From the NCBI GenBank assembly GCA_023137075.1, contig JAGLQA010000504.1, positions 1-9,086 of the forward strand: 9,086 nucleotides of DNA, read 5' to 3'. Both the position numbers and the translations under genes were made by a program. Every line of letters begins with the position of its first letter. The first letter of the stretch is position 1. Shown in pieces: positions 1 through 6,589 of the stretch. The notes beneath the pieces were generated by a model, which had not been told where the DNA came from, did no database searches, and worked only from the letters and a program-made list of their open reading frames with translations. This DNA is from Candidatus Aminicenantota bacterium. GTDB lineage: Bacteria > Acidobacteriota > Aminicenantia > UBA2199.

Positions 1-192
1 TATCATTTCAAAGCCCCCAATAAGCAAACCGCCTTTACCAACAAATTCTTTTATAGACCCAAAGTTTTAAAAGTTCTGACTTAATGCGCTTTTTAGGAAA
101 TTTCCAAATTCCTTCGTGTGACGGATTCTCACTTCTCAAAAACTGAATAGTTATTTTTTTACACAACTATCCGGTTTAAAGTGAAATTGCGG
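1..192. other. Left-edge stretch without a supported gene
   Basis: I see no supported coding region, RNA gene or terminator here. A 22-codon minus-strand reading frame runs from 66 to 1 and looks mildly protein-like (it contains GKGGLLIGG), but it has a stop at 67-69 and no start before the last bases, so it is not called. A 10-bp perfect palindrome, GGAAATTTCC, lies at 96-105; it has no assigned role. Confidence 0.4.
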
Positions 193-221
193 TTGAAAAT
201 AAATCTCAATCGTTTTATAAT
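193..221 (+). promoter_or_regulatory. Sigma70-like promoter of the small antitoxin-like gene
   Basis: The -35 box TTGAAA (193-198) and a perfect -10 box TATAAT (216-221) are separated by exactly 17 bases. Transcription would begin near 228, about 30 bases upstream of the ATG at 259. Toxin-antitoxin promoters are usually autoregulated by the antitoxin, but no clear operator is visible here. The match is read directly from the sequence; activity is inferred. Confidence 0.6.
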
Positions 222-258
222 AGTTTTATAGAGTTGCAAAAAAATGGAAGTACAAACG

Positions 259-615
259 ATGAATACGGTAAAACAAGTATCGCTTGAAGCTATAAAGCGT
301 TTGCCCGACCAATGTACCATCGATGATATAATGTATGAAATAAACTTTATCGCACAAGTTTACGAAGGCCTGAAAGACGCTGAGGAAGGGAAACCGGTAA
401 CCACGGAAGAATCGCTTAAAAGAGCCGATCGATGGGCGAAGTATCAGCGCCAACTGTCCTCAAAACAGGACACATTCCTGAAAATTTCCCGGCATCAAAA
501 TTGCTGCACTATCAGGCAAAACAGGAAAAATGTCAAAAAAAGTATTTTTCCGGTTGACATTCTTTCCCGTTTTTGCTTTAATTATTCTTTAATAACTGGA
601 GGTAAAGATGAGTAA
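259..615 (+). CDS. Antitoxin-like small protein with an abnormal C-terminal extension (orphan, probably degraded)
   Basis: The first about 60 residues contain AIKRLPDQCTIDDIMYEINF, then a segment with EGLKDAEEGKPVTTEESLKR and W59. From memory this matches a family of roughly 70-75-residue antitoxins that pair with RelE/ParE-type toxins. The family normally stops soon after the Trp. Here the frame continues about 58 residues with a basic, Cys-containing sequence unlike the family, running through inverted repeats and over the start of the next gene by 8 bases. The natural end was therefore probably lost near 440. No toxin gene follows. I chose the ATG at 259 because it matches the family N-terminus and has GGAAG at 246-250; an in-frame ATG at 244 has no ribosome site. 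Function as a working antitoxin is doubtful. Confidence 0.55.
   Translation: MNTVKQVSLEAIKRLPDQCTIDDIMYEINFIAQVYEGLKDAEEGKPVTTEESLKRADRWAKYQRQLSSKQDTFLKISRHQNCCTIRQNRKNVKKSIFPVDILSRFCFNYSLITGGKDE
455..472. repeat. Short perfect inverted repeat (6-bp arms, 6-base loop)
   Basis: TGTCCT (455-460) and AGGACA (467-472) are exact reverse complements around CAAAAC. The following bases can form an alternative stem, CAGGA (466-470) with TCCTG (476-480). The decamer CAAAACAGGA at 461-470 recurs exactly at 517-526, inside the larger inverted repeat downstream. Together they make 455-576 a structured stretch. The stem is too short and lacks a following T-run, so a terminator is not claimed. Confidence 0.5.
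516..576. repeat. Imperfect inverted repeat overlapping the promoter of the importer operon
   Basis: The left arm 516-536 and right arm 554-576 are reverse complements over about 20 positions with one mismatch and two single-base gaps. Both outer ends read GC and both inner ends read TTGACA/TGTCAA. The 17-base centre holds a further AAAAA (537-541) / TTTTT (545-549) pairing. The right arm contains the whole -35 box and 17-base spacer of the promoter at 554-582. It could be an operator for a dimeric repressor, a hairpin ending the upstream transcript, or the remnant of a small transposable element. The sequence alone does not decide. Confidence 0.55.
554..582 (+). promoter_or_regulatory. Near-consensus sigma70 promoter for the importer operon
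   Basis: A perfect -35 box TTGACA (554-559), a 17-base spacer and the -10 box TTTAAT (577-582, one mismatch to TATAAT) lie just before the binding-protein gene. Transcription would start near 589, giving a leader of only about 20 bases that contains GGAGG at 598-602 before the ATG at 608. The surrounding inverted repeat suggests that a regulator or a DNA/RNA structure could control it. Boxes and spacing are seen directly; promoter activity is inferred. Confidence 0.65.
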
Positions 616-1747
616 AAAAATCGTTTTAATTATAAGTGTCATAATCCTTCTCTCACTTCTTTTCTCCCCATCATGTAAGAAAGATGATCAGAGTGTAATT
701 AAAATTGGTGTTGTCACTGCGATAACAGGTCCTGTTGCGCCATACGGTAATAATGTAAGAGACGGGTGTTTACTTGCAACTGAAGAAATAAATACGCATG
801 AAGGTATCAATGGCCATCAAATTAAGTTAATAATTGAAGATGAAGAATCGTCTCCTCAAAAAGCAGTTAATGCAGTTAGGAAATTGATAAGTGTGGATAA
901 AGTGCAAGTAATTATTGGTCCAATTATAAGTAGTGGCTTTTTAGCAGCTGCTCCAATAGCTGAAAAAGATGAAGTAGTTTTGCTTTCGCCTACTGGAATG
1001 GCAGATAATATAAGCGATGCAGGGGACTATATTTTTCGCAATAGAACTACTGCCTCACAAGAAGCTGGTGCACTCGCAAATTATATCATGGATGAAACCA
1101 AATTTAGGAAATTTTCTGTTTTGCGTGTGGACTCTGATTATTCAATAAGTTTTATTAGCGTTTGTAAAGATATAATTGAGCAAAGGGGTGGAAATATTCT
1201 TATGGAAGAGTATTTTAAACAAGGAGCAACTGATTTTAGAGCTCAGTTAACTTCCATAAAAGATTCGAATCCTGATGCTATTATAATAATAGGTATTCCT
1301 ATTGAGTTAGGGAAAATACTAAAACAGATTAAAGAATTAGGCTTAAATATCCCATTATTTTCAAATTCTATAGACAGTCCACAAATATTTGAACTTGCTG
1401 AAGGTGCTGAAGATGGATTGATATTTTCATCGACTTTTTATGAAATTGAATCAGGGAGCGAAAAGTTGAAAGCATTTGACAAAAAATTCCAGGATAGGTT
1501 TGGAAGACGGTCTCATTTTTTTGCAGCCAACGCCTATGATGCGATTTATATTCTGAAAGAAGTCCTTGAGAATAATGGCTACGATGGACGGAAAATTAAA
1601 GATGGTTTATATTCTCTTAAAAAATTCAAAGGCGTTATCGGAGTAGTTGAATTTGATAACAAGGGTGATTTAAAGTATCCAAATACAGTAATAAAGCAAA
1701 TAAAAAATGGAGAGTTTAGGGTTATAAAAATTTATAACAAAATTTAA
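608..1747 (+). CDS. Liv-family ABC transporter solute-binding lipoprotein
   Basis: This is the extracytoplasmic ligand-binding component of a branched-chain amino acid/amide-type importer (LivJ/LivK-like, Peripla_BP_6 fold, two lobes). Residues 5-19 are hydrophobic, followed by SPSC with Cys23 as the likely lipidated residue and then KKDD, so it is probably a membrane-anchored lipoprotein. The mature part begins IKIGVVTAITGPVAPYG, the typical first strand and ligand loop, and continues with a GINGHQIKLIIEDEES segment and an IIGPIISSGFLAAAP segment characteristic of the family. The C-terminal lobe has AANAYDAIYIL. At 379 residues it is of normal length. GGAGG at 598-602 supports the start. The permease and ATPase genes follow downstream in the same operon. 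The ligand is not readable from sequence and need not be leucine, isoleucine or valine. Confidence 0.92.
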   Translation: MSKKIVLIISVIILLSLLFSPSCKKDDQSVIKIGVVTAITGPVAPYGNNVRDGCLLATEEINTHEGINGHQIKLIIEDEESSPQKAVNAVRKLISVDKVQVIIGPIISSGFLAAAPIAEKDEVVLLSPTGMADNISDAGDYIFRNRTTASQEAGALANYIMDETKFRKFSVLRVDSDYSISFISVCKDIIEQRGGNILMEEYFKQGATDFRAQLTSIKDSNPDAIIIIGIPIELGKILKQIKELGLNIPLFSNSIDSPQIFELAEGAEDGLIFSSTFYEIESGSEKLKAFDKKFQDRFGRRSHFFAANAYDAIYILKEVLENNGYDGRKIKDGLYSLKKFKGVIGVVEFDNKGDLKYPNTVIKQIKNGEFRVIKIYNKI

Positions 1748-1765
1748 TTTAGATAGAGGTATGCA

Positions 1766-3214
1766 ATGGCAGATATAAATATTGAAGATGATTTGTTGAT
1801 AGGCACTCTCCCTGCTATAAAAAAAGACAAGGACGAGTATTTAATATTCTCTCCTTATCACAGAATTTTCATTAAACTAAATGTGCAGCAAGTAAGAGAT
1901 AAAGCTGTTATAAAATCATTAGATAAAGCAGGTTTATTTGAAATACCGGATTGTAGTAACGAAGAAAGTTTGGGACGCAATAAGACACGAATAGTTTTAA
2001 CAACAACCAAAAAATGCAATTTATATTGTAAATATTGCTTTGCAAGATCAGGACCAAATGAAAAACAGGAAATGTCTTCAGGCACTGCAACCAGCATAAT
2101 TAAAAATATTTCTAAAAGTTCAGATATTGAGAGAATTCATTTTACAGGTGGGGAGCCTACTTTAAATTTTAAAGTTATAAAGGATGTCGTATCGCTACTT
2201 GAAACCAAAAGAAATCTAGCTATGCCTGTTTTTTACATCACAACGAATGGCATAATGCCGAAGTCTAAACTTAATTGGCTTATTGGGAAAAAATTTGCAT
2301 TTTCAGTATCATGGGATGGGATTAACGATGACCAAAGAACGGATACTAATGGTGAAAATAGCGAAAAGATAACAAAAGAAACAATTATTAAGATTAGCAA
2401 ATCAGGTTTACCCTTGAGAGTTCGGATGGCTGTTTCTAAAAAAAATTTAAAACTTCTTTTTGAGTCAGTAGAGTGGTTGGTCGGGAACGATATTAAATTT
2501 ATACATATTGATCCTATTGTACCAGACGGTAGGGGGGAAGAATTTGTGAAAAAATTTGGAGTGGACAATGAGGAATTTATTGATGAATTTTTTAGGATCG
2601 TTGACTTCGCAGAAAAAAACGATGTTTGGATTTTAAATTCCAGTTTGTCAAACCTTTTTAATCCAAGAGGTTACTATTGCACTTCATTTAAAGATCGAAT
2701 CAACCATTTCAATCCTGATGGATCAATTTCATACTGTTATCGCATACAAAGTACTTCAGACACATTTGGTGATGATTTTATAATAGGTGACTTCGGTAAT
2801 AAAAATATTAATATATGTGAGGAGAAAGCGAAAAAATTATCTGCAATTGATGTTGGCGATTATCCAGAATTAGAAGAAGATCCTTACAAATATTTTTTTT
2901 CCAGTGGTTGCCCTGTACGTAATTACTCAATAAACAAAAATTGGGGAAATATAAATGAAAACTCTTTAAAACTGAGCAAATCAATGTATCGAAAAGCAAT
3001 TTTTCATCTTTATGACAGAGCCAGTTCTAACCAAAGAAGCGCTTTAGAAGGATATTTACATTTTTACAAGCATCTAATTCCAAAAGTATATTTAGAAAAA
3101 ACTCCTTCAAAAAATGAGACAAACTATCCTCTTCTTAGTAACGAAATTACTCATATGCCTGGGCATTTTATAAATCAAGATGTTGAGATAGATGCATGTG
3201 ATATTTGTATTTAG
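1766..3214 (+). CDS. Radical SAM protein with partial SPASM-like C-terminal domain, probable peptide/protein maturase
   Basis: The AdoMet-radical motif is C84-x3-C88-x2-C91 (CNLYCKYCF), followed by FTGGEPT (G128-P131), TTNG and SVSWDG strands of the partial TIM barrel. After the barrel, C305-x13-G-x4-C324 exactly fits the opening of a SPASM domain. C351 and C382 (SSGCP) follow, but the usual CxxC cluster is missing, so probably only one auxiliary iron-sulfur cluster is held. The N-terminus has EYLIFSPYHRIFIKLN, resembling the start of peptide-maturase radical SAM proteins that bind a substrate leader. The tail ends CDIC (C478, C481). It is cytoplasmic and oxygen-sensitive by family. AGAGG at 1755-1759 sets the start; the gene is 18 bases after the binding-protein gene. 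The substrate is unknown and no small precursor gene is visible nearby. Confidence 0.88.
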   Translation: MADINIEDDLLIGTLPAIKKDKDEYLIFSPYHRIFIKLNVQQVRDKAVIKSLDKAGLFEIPDCSNEESLGRNKTRIVLTTTKKCNLYCKYCFARSGPNEKQEMSSGTATSIIKNISKSSDIERIHFTGGEPTLNFKVIKDVVSLLETKRNLAMPVFYITTNGIMPKSKLNWLIGKKFAFSVSWDGINDDQRTDTNGENSEKITKETIIKISKSGLPLRVRMAVSKKNLKLLFESVEWLVGNDIKFIHIDPIVPDGRGEEFVKKFGVDNEEFIDEFFRIVDFAEKNDVWILNSSLSNLFNPRGYYCTSFKDRINHFNPDGSISYCYRIQSTSDTFGDDFIIGDFGNKNINICEEKAKKLSAIDVGDYPELEEDPYKYFFSSGCPVRNYSINKNWGNINENSLKLSKSMYRKAIFHLYDRASSNQRSALEGYLHFYKHLIPKVYLEKTPSKNETNYPLLSNEITHMPGHFINQDVEIDACDICI

Positions 3215-3218
3215 GAGG
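3213..3218 (+). promoter_or_regulatory. Ribosome binding site that decides the start of the DisA_N-like gene
   Basis: A perfect AGGAGG overlaps the stop codon (TAG, 3212-3214) of the radical SAM gene and lies 10 bases before the ATG at 3229. An upstream in-frame TTG at 3205 would put this site inside the coding region and has no site of its own, so 3229 is preferred. The arrangement suggests translational coupling of the two genes. Confidence 0.7.
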
Positions 3219-3228
3219 CCTATTAAAA

Positions 3229-5316
3229 ATGGTAAGCAAAATATTTGATTACTTTTGTGAGGGATTTATAGATATATTTAATAGGGACCTTCCTCATCTT
3301 AATAAAATAAAAAGTATATACTTCGTATGCACAGATGAATTGGAGCTAGATGGAAGATTCTTTTTTTTCTTTAAAAAGGATAATGGTAGTATTAAATTTG
3401 ACAAAGAAACTTATAATATTGGGAAAATTTGGTCTTTAATTTTTCCCGAAATGAGAGAAAATTTTTTAGTTGAATCGGTATGGGCAAGTATGATAAAAAA
3501 GAAAAGGAAAAAATATCCACTAGACGAATCATTAGTGATTCAATTAGGAGGAAACAATGAATCCTTTAAAATCAAAAAAGGAAAAAAATATATATGGCTT
3601 AGCGAAAAATTTTTCAAGAAATTAAATGGAGATAATTTATCTAATAAAATAAAAGAAAAATACCCAAATACAAATGATAACATCAATGAAGTCCTGAGGA
3701 CTGCTCGCCAATTGAGGTATAATGCGGAATTTAATAAAAATCAAATCGAAGGTTTAGATAACACTTTTGATTTTTGGATATCTGATTATGAAAAAAACAC
3801 TTACCAATGGAATTTAAATGGTTATTTCAAAGACATAATTAAAAATATTGATCCTCCTTTTAAATCTCCAAAACATGCAAGAAGATATTTAACAATCTGG
3901 CAAAATTTCTCAATAGTTTTTCCAGATTTCTCTACTTGCGTTTTAAATTTCAAAATTCCATCAAATGATTATTCTTCAAAGTATACATTGGGCCTTTTTT
4001 ACGATAAGTTATCATTTGTGGAGATAGATGAAGTTAAGAAAAAGATTAAGAATATTACTACCAATTTGGGTTTTACATTTAAGGAGAGAAAAAGAAAAAA
4101 AACACCATCCCCCATCAGATTTGAGGAAAGTGCATGGGATAATGCTAAAGACAGTAAAAATAACAAGAAAGTAATAAAAGAATTGAAGTTAGAAGACCAA
4201 GATAGGTTAAAGGAACTTGATAATATTTTAAGAATAGCAGGAGGGTTAGCATTTTCAATACATGAAGGTTATCCGAGCAAATTTGCATTTCTTGCGGGGG
4301 ACGAACAGACTTGGCCAGCAATAGCAGAAACGATATGTTTCTGGTATGTTGATGATGAACATGCCAAATTTATTAATACAAATTTAAACCTATCTGTTAA
4401 GCTTTGTGAAGCAAATTATTCATTATTTAAAACAGATGGTGTTGTTGGGTTTTATGATATTAAGCATAAACTTATTACAAAGTTAATCAGGTTAAAATAT
4501 CCATCAAACGAAGATTTAAAAATAGAAGGAAAATCTATAAGTGATTTAGATGATCTATATTGTTGGACAATTGAGAATGTTTTTAAGAAAACCAAAAACA
4601 GTAATGTTTATATTATATATACACTCGGTGACGGGAAAATAGGACTCTATGGTATGCGCAGGGAAAGAAAATTTAAGGGAGTTGCTGATTTACTTTTTTT
4701 ATGGGATCTTAAAACTGGAATTATACGTCGCCCAATAGAACCAAACCAATTTGGAATAATAGAAGAAAGATTAAAAATTATTCTAAATCAATCTAATCCA
4801 TCAGAGTTTAATAATATCACCAGTAAATTAAGAAAAATAATTAGAAAAATTTCTACTAATCCAGGTGAAGGAGCTTGCCTAATATTCTCAAATAGTGATG
4901 AAGTTTTAGAAAAATATTGTGCCCCGATGGAATTCTTTCAACCCACATGGTTAGCAAACCTATCGCTAAATGATCCACTTTATAGCCTAAAATCTGCTTT
5001 TGTCATGGATGGTGCTAATTTTATAACCGAAAATAAAATTTCTTCCCGTCTAACTGTTTATCCGCATTATGGAGCAACGGACAACAAGGATTCGGTAAAG
5101 GCATGGTCAAAGATCAATGAGATAAAGCGTAATAGTACAATGGAATTATCCAAAAAGGACCGTAGAGCAGTTTTGAAGCTTACTGGGAAAGGCTCAAAAA
5201 CACATACATCATGTAATCTTAGCACATTACCATCTATTAATAAAGAAGAATTATTGATTGTTTCAATCTCTGCGGATGGCCCAATACAAATATGGCCAGA
5301 TGCTCTTAATAGCTAA
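3229..5316 (+). CDS. Large protein with a divergent DisA_N/diadenylate-cyclase-like C-terminal domain
   Basis: The first 330 or so residues are Lys- and aromatic-rich and I do not recognise them. A middle region from about 338 (GGLAFSIHEGYPSKFAF) to 500 could be a sensor-like domain. Residues 546-690 follow the pattern of the DisA_N fold: a GEGACLIFSN strand, the motif D594-G595-A596 that contacts nucleotide in diadenylate cyclases, a loop where the canonical Arg-His-Arg is replaced by K657-T-H659-T-S-C, and a closing strand VSISADGPIQIW with D683-G-P-I. This layout recalls proteins in which DACN-type sensor domains precede a DisA_N domain. With RHR missing, synthesis of c-di-AMP is uncertain; nucleotide binding is more likely. 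No signal peptide or membrane segments are seen. The gene lies between the radical SAM gene (14-base gap) and livH (4-base gap). The domain call is from motif pattern only. Confidence 0.6.
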   Translation: MVSKIFDYFCEGFIDIFNRDLPHLNKIKSIYFVCTDELELDGRFFFFFKKDNGSIKFDKETYNIGKIWSLIFPEMRENFLVESVWASMIKKKRKKYPLDESLVIQLGGNNESFKIKKGKKYIWLSEKFFKKLNGDNLSNKIKEKYPNTNDNINEVLRTARQLRYNAEFNKNQIEGLDNTFDFWISDYEKNTYQWNLNGYFKDIIKNIDPPFKSPKHARRYLTIWQNFSIVFPDFSTCVLNFKIPSNDYSSKYTLGLFYDKLSFVEIDEVKKKIKNITTNLGFTFKERKRKKTPSPIRFEESAWDNAKDSKNNKKVIKELKLEDQDRLKELDNILRIAGGLAFSIHEGYPSKFAFLAGDEQTWPAIAETICFWYVDDEHAKFINTNLNLSVKLCEANYSLFKTDGVVGFYDIKHKLITKLIRLKYPSNEDLKIEGKSISDLDDLYCWTIENVFKKTKNSNVYIIYTLGDGKIGLYGMRRERKFKGVADLLFLWDLKTGIIRRPIEPNQFGIIEERLKIILNQSNPSEFNNITSKLRKIIRKISTNPGEGACLIFSNSDEVLEKYCAPMEFFQPTWLANLSLNDPLYSLKSAFVMDGANFITENKISSRLTVYPHYGATDNKDSVKAWSKINEIKRNSTMELSKKDRRAVLKLTGKGSKTHTSCNLSTLPSINKEELLIVSISADGPIQIWPDALNS

Positions 5317-5320
5317 TTTT

Positions 5321-6196
5321 ATGTCAATACAAGTAATTTTTAACGTGTTTATTTCTTTCTCATATTATTTGCTTATTGCAATATCTTTCTCTTTAGTATA
5401 TTCCATTACCCGTTTCTTTCACTTTGCTCATGCAGTGGTGTTTACCGGGGGTGCGTATTTTACCTTCTTGTTTAAGGTGTGGTTGGGTTTGCCCTTGGGA
5501 TTGGCTGTTGTGCTGGCGATTGTTTGCAGTGCGCTGCTGGGCTGCTTGATGGATGTGGGCGTTTACCGGCATTTGCGTAAGAAACAGGCTTCGTCTATGA
5601 TCTTGCTGCTGGCTTCCTTAGGGATGTATATCGTTTTGCAAAACCTGATCTCTATGGTTTTCGGGGACGATACAAAGACCATTCGCTCCTGGGCGGTGAA
5701 AGAAGGACTAAACGTATTCGGCGCACGCATTACACCGGTTCAAATTCTGATTATTGTAACAAGCATTGTACTGGTGGTGCTGGTGGCCCTATTTTTGAAA
5801 AAGAGCAAGATGGGAAAGGCCATGCGCGCAGTGGCGAATGACCCGGAACTTGCCAATATCTCCGGGATCAATAGTAATAGAGTGATACTATGGACTTTCG
5901 CCATCGGCTCTGCCCTGGCCGGGATTGCCGGGATATTGGTCTCCCTGGATGTAGATATGACCCCTACCATGGGCATGAATGCTTTAATGATGGGCGTAGT
6001 GGCCATGATTATCGGCGGTGTAGGCAGTATCCCCGGTGTGGCCCTGGGCGCTTTGTTGTTAGGATTCGCCCAGCACTTTGGCGTGTGGAAGATTAGCTCA
6101 CAATGGCAGGATGCCATAGCATTCATCATATTATTCGTTTTCTTGATGTTCAAACCCGAAGGATTCCTGGGCAGGAAAAAAAAGCTGAAATCATAG
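5321..6196 (+). CDS. livH: Liv-type ABC transporter permease LivH
   Basis: This is one of the two inner-membrane permeases of the importer, with a normal length of 291 residues. It is strongly hydrophobic with about eight membrane segments. Family landmarks include SLVYSITRFFHFAHA near the N-terminus, the cytoplasmic coupling loop around residues 164-185 (MGKAMRAVANDPELANISG) that docks on the ATPases, GSALAGIAGILVSL, and the conserved GGVGSIPGVALGALLLG near the C-terminus, ending FKPEGFLGRKKK. The ATG at 5321 fits the family N-terminus but has no ribosome site; ATG 5300 is an alternative overlapping the preceding gene. Translation probably depends on coupling to the DisA_N-like gene ending 4 bases upstream. 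Base composition switches from AT-rich to balanced within the first 40 codons, as if the gene were a recombinant. Confidence 0.93.
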   Translation: MSIQVIFNVFISFSYYLLIAISFSLVYSITRFFHFAHAVVFTGGAYFTFLFKVWLGLPLGLAVVLAIVCSALLGCLMDVGVYRHLRKKQASSMILLLASLGMYIVLQNLISMVFGDDTKTIRSWAVKEGLNVFGARITPVQILIIVTSIVLVVLVALFLKKSKMGKAMRAVANDPELANISGINSNRVILWTFAIGSALAGIAGILVSLDVDMTPTMGMNALMMGVVAMIIGGVGSIPGVALGALLLGFAQHFGVWKISSQWQDAIAFIILFVFLMFKPEGFLGRKKKLKS

Positions 6197-6269
6197 ATTC
6201 AGATGTTTATAATGATCGAGATGAGCCAATAATATGGAGTCGAATTTTTTTTGTTTATTTTATGAAGGG

Positions 6270-6298
6270 TTGATTTTTTCCTCCTTCCATACTAATAT
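6270..6298 (+). promoter_or_regulatory. Possible promoter of the phd-vapC remnant
   Basis: TTGATT (6270-6275) and TAATAT (6293-6298) are 17 bases apart in the 156-base gap between livH and the antitoxin gene. Each box has two or so mismatches to consensus in an AT-rich stretch, so a chance match is possible. If real, it would provide an internal start feeding livM, livG and livF. No terminator is visible after livH, so read-through from upstream is also expected. Confidence 0.35.
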
Positions 6299-6352
6299 AT
6301 GCTTTGGTGTGAAATTTCTCGGATTAAGAGATATTTAACCCAGGAGGTTATT

Positions 6353-6589
6353 ATGGCAACCATGACCGTTACTGTTCAGGATATACAACAGCGATTACCG
6401 GAACTACTTCCTCTTATTTCAAAGGGTAATACCATTATTATTGAAAAAGATAAAAAACCTCTGGCCCAAATAGTAGGAATTAAAAAGGCTTCAAAAAAAA
6501 GAGTTGCGGGATTGAACCGGGGAAAAATCCGCGCCCATGACGATTTCGATTCACCTTTACCTGATGAATTCTGGCTGCATGGAAAATGA
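6353..6589 (+). CDS. Phd/YefM-type antitoxin
   Basis: This is a 78-residue type II antitoxin. The N-terminal half (VTVQDIQQRLPELLPLISKGNTIIIEKDKKPLAQIV) is the Phd/YefM DNA-binding fold, which normally represses its own promoter. The C-terminal tail (NRGKIRAHDDFDSPLPDEFW) is the flexible toxin-binding segment typical of partners of PIN-domain toxins. AGGAGG at 6342-6347, five bases before the ATG at 6353, decides this start over an upstream in-frame ATG at 6299. The stop overlaps the toxin start as ATGA, the usual coupled layout. It appears intact although its toxin is truncated. Its position between livH and livM is odd, because these permease genes are normally adjacent. Confidence 0.88.
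   Translation: MATMTVTVQDIQQRLPELLPLISKGNTIIIEKDKKPLAQIVGIKKASKKRVAGLNRGKIRAHDDFDSPLPDEFWLHGK

Larger units (their letters stand above)
600..5430. other. AT-rich block with sharply different base composition
   Basis: Hand counts of single 60-base lines give 17/60 G+C at 781-840, 18/60 at 4201-4260 and 14/60 at 5321-5380. Outside the block the counts are 30/60 at 361-420, 29/60 at 5441-5500 and 29/60 at 5941-6000, with a transitional 22/60 at 5381-5440. The left edge lies between about 480 and 620. The right edge falls inside the first 40 codons of livH. The block covers the binding protein, the radical SAM gene, the DisA_N-like gene and the livH start. It is best read as a segment of different ancestry, but no terminal repeats or integrase were found. 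Confidence 0.5.

Noticed and set aside
1..66. Minus-strand frame reading GKGGLLIGG, possibly the edge of a gene leaving the window on the left
   Set aside because: It is closed by a stop at 67-69 and the only ATG is at the last bases, so most of the protein-like part cannot be translated from a normal start. It could be a gene remnant, but there is too little sequence.
1748..1765. Search for a RiPP precursor peptide gene near the radical SAM gene
   Set aside because: The gaps on either side are only 18 and 14 bases, and I found no convincing short gene with a ribosome site in the flanking intergenic sequence.
3205..3228. Upstream TTG start for the DisA_N-like gene, adding eight residues
   Set aside because: A perfect AGGAGG lies inside this extension, 10 bases before the ATG at 3229, and the TTG has no ribosome site.
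3361..3368. Run of eight T (and another at 2893-2900) as possible frameshift or slippage sites
   Set aside because: Both lie in frames that continue uninterrupted into recognisable or consistent protein, so no programmed frameshift is needed.
3229..5316. Calling the large protein an active diadenylate cyclase
   Set aside because: The RHR motif expected for catalysis is not present; only DGA and the general strand pattern match.
5258..5320. Longer livH start overlapping the DisA_N-like gene
   Set aside because: The extra residues are a shifted reading of the preceding gene and do not resemble LivH; ATG 5321 fits the family N-terminus better, though ATG 5300 cannot be excluded.
5740..6153. 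Long minus-strand reading frame opposite livH
   Set aside because: It is the antisense shadow of a conserved permease, with low-complexity composition and no ribosome site. Similar minus-strand frames opposite the radical SAM gene, livM, livG and livF were rejected for the same reason.
6299..6352. Longer antitoxin start at ATG 6299
   Set aside because: AGGAGG at 6342-6347 points clearly to ATG 6353, and the extra residues do not fit the Phd/YefM family.
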